A stretch of DNA of 25,559 nucleotides from a virus: positions 1 through 25,559 of IMG/VR virus record IMGVR_UViG_3300042352_001251. One strand, 5' to 3'. The notes below the pieces were generated by a model. That model ran no database searches. It had not been told where the DNA came from and was given only the letters and a program-made list of their open reading frames with translations. The translations under genes and the position numbers were made by a program. Position 1 is the first letter of the stretch. Every line of letters begins with the position of its first letter. Below, one piece after another: positions 21,726 through 25,559 of this stretch.

Positions 21726-22829
21726 TTATACATCAATATTCAGAGTGAAATTGATGATGTTTGTATAAGTTTTTTCTAGCGGTTCGCTTAATTTTGCTAC
21801 AGCCACTAACTCATTTAATCTATTATATAATCCAACTTCTGTTACATAAACAGATTCAAATCCATTAGTTTGGTTTAGCATTTCATTATAGTTGTATAGG
21901 AAATCCCAACTTGGATTGTTAGAAAAATAAAACTCTTGTGGGAATGCTAAGCAAACAACAGTAGTCTTATATTCAATACTGATATCTATATAAGAAATAT
22001 TTGATGTTGGTGTTGCTGAAAAGTAAATATTTGATGTTCCTGCAGCTATATTTGGTGCTCCTGTATATTCTTCTTGACCTAAACTCCAAGGAATATTATC
22101 TACAATAGAAGGGTGTGTAAATACAATAAATCCTTTATCTAATGCAACAAAACCTAGTGGGATGTCATAGTTATATCCTTGATTTGTGTTTGTAGGATAG
22201 TTTTCAGGAACTCCGTTTGCCAACACAACACTTGACCAAACTCTTTTGTCTGTATTGACATCAGAAGTGCTTAAATCAGCATAAGAAACTGCAGCAGGTC
22301 TTTCTGTGTAATTTAAACCTAAACCCCAAGTTGTGTTTCCAGAGTGAGAAATTGTTCCACCACCTGTTTTACCTGTATATGGCTTATTTAATTCATCAGA
22401 AAATAAAAATGCGATATTATTACCTAATATCGGATTATTATCCGTCTTTGTTAAAGTTGTATATGTGCTAGAGTATATAGTTTTAGCACTTATACTTGTA
22501 GCCCCACTAAGCTGAGGTACATGTATGGTAATACTTCTTCCGTCAATTAATTCACTATAGTTTTCTTTTGGAATTGGAGCAACAACTATTTTATCACGAT
22601 TTATTTGATATATTTCAGGAAATTGCTTTGCTAATGTAGAACCACTAGATAAAGCATCATATTCATATGGAAGACCGAATGAAGAAAAATAATTTGCCTC
22701 TTTAGACAAAGTATCTGTTCTATCACACAATGTGTAAACAAGCTCAGCACCACTTGTTCCAGTAAAACTTATCTTTTCTTGTCTACTAGAAACTCTGCTA
22801 GTTACTGGCTTAAATAATGTATTAGGCAT
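21726..22829 (-). CDS. Tail/appendage structural protein, 367 aa
   Basis: A 367-residue protein rich in Thr, Ser, Asn, Gly and Tyr, typical of beta-structured phage fibres or baseplate parts. No signal or transmembrane segment. Residues 327-367 (VYVTEVGLYNRLNELVAVAK then SEPLEKTYTN ... LNIDV) match the C-terminus of the protein at 24021 (IYVTEIAVLDSTGELVAVGK, TEPIKK ... LEIDF), and a preceding segment (PLGFVALDKGFIVFTHPSIV) parallels VGRVYHKFKIIIITDQELL there. The pattern [VI]YVTE[VI]...ELVAV.K..EP resembles phage tail-collar/fibre end domains. It is the last gene of a tail cluster, with a terminator after it. The exact position in the virion is unknown. Confidence 0.72.
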   Translation of the reverse strand: MPNTLFKPVTSRVSSRQEKISFTGTSGAELVYTLCDRTDTLSKEANYFSSFGLPYEYDALSSGSTLAKQFPEIYQINRDKIVVAPIPKENYSELIDGRSITIHVPQLSGATSISAKTIYSSTYTTLTKTDNNPILGNNIAFLFSDELNKPYTGKTGGGTISHSGNTTWGLGLNYTERPAAVSYADLSTSDVNTDKRVWSSVVLANGVPENYPTNTNQGYNYDIPLGFVALDKGFIVFTHPSIVDNIPWSLGQEEYTGAPNIAAGTSNIYFSATPTSNISYIDISIEYKTTVVCLAFPQEFYFSNNPSWDFLYNYNEMLNQTNGFESVYVTEVGLYNRLNELVAVAKLSEPLEKTYTNIINFTLNIDV

Positions 22830-22862
22830 ATTTTTATTTTTTATTTTTTTCTATATATATCT

Positions 22863-23510
22863 TTAAATCGTTTCGATATTACCTGTAAGAGTTGTTCTTT
22901 GATTAACAGGCCCTGGAAATCCAGTTATTGGAATACCTCCGCCGCCTGTAGTTTGATTTAATGTTAAAAACTCTACCCCAACATTATTTGCTACTTCAGT
23001 TGACAAACCGTTAAATACGGCACTGAATGTAAAATAAAAAACAATAGCTTCAGCTGGTTTATTTGTAGAACTTCCATATGTTGTGAATCTCAACTCTTTA
23101 GTTTTTGTTCCATTTGCATTAGCTTGTTGTGTTGGAGTAAGATGTGAAACGATAAATTGCTTTAACTTACTTCTGTAAGCTGCAGGTATCCCTGTTGTAT
23201 AATCATAATAACCATCTTCCATGTTGCTGTTTTTTACAGCAAATGTTAAGTATGTTTTATTTCCAGAAGTTCCATTTGGAAAATGAAATTTTAAATATGG
23301 AGCTCCAGATCCATTATCTGAAGTAATGGGAACTACACACTTTTTTCCTCCTGTTAATGTTATCGGATTAATAGTGCTATTAGTTGGACCACTTACATTA
23401 TATCCTTCAGTTATGTTTTGTCCTGAAATTTCATCTGTTGTTGAAAACATAATTTCTTTTTTAAAAACTAGAGCCGAAGTAAAAGGGTCTATGTTTGGTA
23501 TTGTTGCCAT
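22863..23510 (-). CDS. Probable structural protein, 215 aa
   Basis: A 215-residue Thr/Asn/Gly/Ser-rich protein, mostly beta strands by composition (KKCVVPITSDNGSGAPYLKF, AIVFYFTFSAVFNG). The N-terminus names no family. The C-terminus (GFPGPVNQRTTLTGNIETI) resembles that of the next protein upstream (DERVVLTGIQSV), hinting at a shared end motif. It lies 33 nt upstream of the 367-residue gene and 43 nt after the 141-residue gene on the same strand. Likely a tail, baseplate or appendage component by context and composition. Confidence 0.65.
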   Translation of the reverse strand: MATIPNIDPFTSALVFKKEIMFSTTDEISGQNITEGYNVSGPTNSTINPITLTGGKKCVVPITSDNGSGAPYLKFHFPNGTSGNKTYLTFAVKNSNMEDGYYDYTTGIPAAYRSKLKQFIVSHLTPTQQANANGTKTKELRFTTYGSSTNKPAEAIVFYFTFSAVFNGLSTEVANNVGVEFLTLNQTTGGGGIPITGFPGPVNQRTTLTGNIETI

Positions 23511-23553
23511 GTTTATATTTTTATAAAATTAATCATTTACATTTATAGTCTTA

Positions 23554-23979
23554 TTACACAGACTGAATACCAGTAAGAACAACTCGTTCATCAGGTGGAG
23601 TATCTGTAGCTACTGGAAATGTAATTACACTATCTACATCTAAGCCTATTGTATTATTAGGAGCATTTGTAGTATAAAGTGGATCTGATAAGATTAAAAC
23701 ATCAACTGTTTGATATAATAAATTTTTCTGAGTATAATCTGTAGTTGCTTTTATACAATTATCGTTTTTACCAGAAATATCTGGAACATCACCTGAAACC
23801 AATCTAGCGGCTGTTTGATAATTTGTATCTACATCACTTAATGCAAAATACAACATTTCCAATAAGTCATTTCCAGCACTATCAAACCTAATATTACCTT
23901 GATTAAAAAGATATTTCCTACCCTTTTCTGTAAGATAAGCTGTGGCATAAACTGTACTCGCTGATTCTATTTTTCCCAT
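23554..23979 (-). CDS. Probable structural protein, 141 aa
   Basis: A 141-residue protein. Residues ~10-50 (TAYLTEKGRKYLFNQGN, FDSAGNDLLEMLYFALSDVD) match a pattern I associate with small virion proteins of large phages: a Y-L-T-x-K-G-R opening, then a strand ending in F-x-L-S-D-x-D-T-N-Y. The remainder is acidic and beta-rich (VDVLILSDPLYTT, DSVITFPVATDTPPDERVVL). No enzyme motif. An AATATTTATTT late-type box lies about 15-18 nt before the ATG. Role in tail or baseplate is inferred from context. Confidence 0.68.
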   Translation of the reverse strand: MGKIESASTVYATAYLTEKGRKYLFNQGNIRFDSAGNDLLEMLYFALSDVDTNYQTAARLVSGDVPDISGKNDNCIKATTDYTQKNLLYQTVDVLILSDPLYTTNAPNNTIGLDVDSVITFPVATDTPPDERVVLTGIQSV

Positions 23980-23993
23980 ATTATTATTCTTTT

Positions 23994-24004
23994 AAATAAA
24001 TATT
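23994..24004 (-). promoter_or_regulatory. Possible late-type promoter box
   Basis: The minus strand reads AATATTTATTT, about 15 nt before the ATG at 23979, in the 41-nt gap after the upstream tail gene. Confidence 0.35.
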
Positions 24005-24020
24005 GTAAATTAAATTTTTT

Positions 24021-25559
24021 TTAGAAATCTATTTCCAATTGTATCGCTAAATATCTATTTGAATTCTTTTTAATAGGTTCTGTAGGTTTACCTACAGCCA
24101 CCAATTCACCTGTAGAATCTAACACTGCAATTTCAGTAACATAAATATCTGTATCATAAGCTAAATCAAAACTATTATTAAGTGTGCTATTATACATTGT
24201 ATCAGGCATTACTGCTGTGATAATTGATTTGAACACAGTTGCTCTAATACCTGCAGTTACATTTCCATAGAATATATATTCATCTCCAAATGTCAAATAA
24301 TCCATATTTTGAGTAAATGCTGAATATGCACCTGTCATAGAATATGTTGTACCACTGTCATAATCCTCTTGAGATATTACAAATGAATAACCTTGAAGTT
24401 GTAGTGGATCAACAGTTGTAGAACCACCACTATATATTCCGTTTCCTATGTTTGCAGAAATTAATTTCCAAGAATCTGTATCTAAACTTCCAGTATTAGC
24501 AAAAGGGAATGTGTTTAAATCAACTCTATTTACTAGTAATTGTATTTTATTTGCATTCCAACCAGTACCAGAATATGTATCCATCCCCGTAGAGCTTCTC
24601 ATATAAGGGAATGAATTAATTGGGAAATTAACTTTTAAATATAAATCTGAAGATGCAGCAGTCTGAGAACCATTTAATTCAGAATAATACCCACAAGGCA
24701 TAGAATAAGGATATCCGTAAGAAGAACCTGAAGAATAAAGATAATTACTTTCAGTTAAATAAGTTACGAAATAAGTATATCCACTTTTAACAAAAGGAGA
24801 TGCTGTTGATTCTGTGAGAGGAAACTGAGGGGCTGAACTAGTATCTAGAGTTAATTTAGGTAAAGTGTAATTTCTGTTAGATTTAAACGTAAGAGCTTGT
24901 AAAAGTTCTTGGTCAGTTATTATGATAATTTTAAACTTATGATAAACCCTACCAACTTCTAAGCTAGTACTTGAATTTCCGTCTCTTAACGGTCTATAAG
25001 AAGTTTGTGCAATTGAGTCAAAAACTGTAGGCCCGTAAGCGTCAGTAAAACTACCACCCCATGTCATAACCTGACCAGTATTACCTGCAGTTCTATGCCA
25101 CATTATATGTGGCACATCAATACTAACAGTACCTTCTACTAATTGTTCAGCATAGGTATTTCCTGTGTAATTATTTGTATAATGTATAATTCCTAAATTT
25201 TTTGTTTCCGAAGAAAAACCTAAGAATTGTTTTGTTCCATTATATTCTATTGATCCATAACTTGTGTATCCACTTATTGTTGGAGTCGTCCCAATCTCAG
25301 AACTAGTTCTTACAATATTTAAATTCCAAACCCTAACATCAGTTGTTGATGCTGATCCATAATATTGTTGCACCCCATCAAATGGATAAAAGTAAGTATT
25401 TGTCTTTTGCAAAGAAGATGTATCAGTAGGGCCAAAATTTGGCAAATCTCTATCTAAAGTTACTATTGAAGTTCCTGTATTTGCAGTTAACACTCTATAC
25501 CAAAGCGCTACACTTGGATTTGCAGATAATATTAAACTATCAGAATATGTTGATCCGCT
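24021..25559 (-). CDS. Tail/appendage structural protein, 5'-truncated by window edge
   Basis: The frame stays open to base 25559, so the true start is outside the window; the in-frame GTG at 25493 is unlikely to be the start, because 22 further coding residues of matching composition precede it. The visible ~512 residues are rich in Thr, Ser, Tyr, Asn and Gly. The first part (SVALWYRVLTANTGTSIVTL ... DVRVWNLNIV) recalls a carbohydrate-binding jelly-roll or concanavalin-like repeat, with low certainty. The middle has VGRVYHKFKIIIITDQELL and SNRNYTLPKLTLD. The last 41 residues carry the YVTE...ELVAV.K..EP module shared with the 367-residue protein. Likely a fibre, baseplate or appendage protein. 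Confidence 0.7.
   Translation of the reverse strand, partial: SGSTYSDSLILSANPSVALWYRVLTANTGTSIVTLDRDLPNFGPTDTSSLQKTNTYFYPFDGVQQYYGSASTTDVRVWNLNIVRTSSEIGTTPTISGYTSYGSIEYNGTKQFLGFSSETKNLGIIHYTNNYTGNTYAEQLVEGTVSIDVPHIMWHRTAGNTGQVMTWGGSFTDAYGPTVFDSIAQTSYRPLRDGNSSTSLEVGRVYHKFKIIIITDQELLQALTFKSNRNYTLPKLTLDTSSAPQFPLTESTASPFVKSGYTYFVTYLTESNYLYSSGSSYGYPYSMPCGYYSELNGSQTAASSDLYLKVNFPINSFPYMRSSTGMDTYSGTGWNANKIQLLVNRVDLNTFPFANTGSLDTDSWKLISANIGNGIYSGGSTTVDPLQLQGYSFVISQEDYDSGTTYSMTGAYSAFTQNMDYLTFGDEYIFYGNVTAGIRATVFKSIITAVMPDTMYNSTLNNSFDLAYDTDIYVTEIAVLDSTGELVAVGKPTEPIKKNSNRYLAIQLEIDF

Noticed and set aside
25491-25493. GTG as the true start of the last tail gene
   Set aside because: The frame remains open with similar composition to the window end, so the gene is truncated.
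1-25559. tRNA genes
   Set aside because: No cloverleaf-like stretch or CCA-terminated GC-richer segment was noticed in the gaps, which are all under 200 nt; a tRNAscan run would settle it.

Overview
The window looks like part of a large, AT-rich tailed bacteriophage genome whose host is probably a Bacteroidota (Flavobacterium-like) bacterium. The phage assignment rests on the gene set: a T4-type recombination and replication block (primase, fused Mre11/Rad50, RuvC-like resolvase, SNF2-type helicase, RecB/Cas4-type nuclease), an endolysin, tail-type structural proteins and many tightly packed small unknown genes. The host inference rests on an IF-3 gene with Bacteroidota-like sequence, two TAnnTTTG promoter boxes, and A-rich leaders without Shine-Dalgarno sequences. 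No capsid, portal, terminase, tRNA or CRISPR sequence was seen.\n\nLayout. (1) 1-3821, minus strand: small unknowns, a zinc-ribbon PcfJ-like protein, and a hydrophilic protein that may be head-internal. (2) 3874-4967, plus strand: promoter, phage IF-3 and an HNH-like zinc protein. (3) 4968-8356, minus strand: unknown, possibly structural proteins and a peptidoglycan-binding amidase (endolysin). (4) 8357-11821: an accessory region in which plus-strand genes (one soluble, two small membrane proteins) alternate with minus-strand genes that share a nearly identical ~45-residue N-terminal leader. Each divergent gap carries two different promoter-like motifs facing opposite ways, and bidirectional or plus-strand terminators separate the units. 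(5) 11866-15464, minus strand: RecB/Cas4-type nuclease, unknown, Hc1-like protein, SNF2-type helicase. (6) 15525-16076, plus strand: a protein with a capsid-targeting-like N-terminus. (7) 16073-20948, minus strand: primase, a single-chain Mre11-Rad50 (SbcD-SbcC) fusion, and a small coiled-coil protein. (8) A perfect 20-bp inverted repeat, then a RuvC-like resolvase. (9) 21726-25559, minus strand: four tail/appendage-type proteins, two sharing a C-terminal module; the last runs off the window.\n\nHow it fits together (inference). Three promoter-like classes appear. TTGTAAC-N15-GCGTATAA precedes IF-3 and the alternating plus-strand genes. TAnnTTTG, like the host -7 box, lies 5-6 nt before the primase and nuclease operons. 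TATTTATA or close variants lie about 15-22 nt before several apparent virion genes. This suggests temporal classes. The leader family resembles T4 capsid-targeting sequences: [L/I]-x-E sites, swappable downstream domains, and a 5' block much better conserved than the rest. The most interesting hypothesis here is a modular set of proteins packaged in the head and delivered to the host, interleaved with differently controlled membrane genes.
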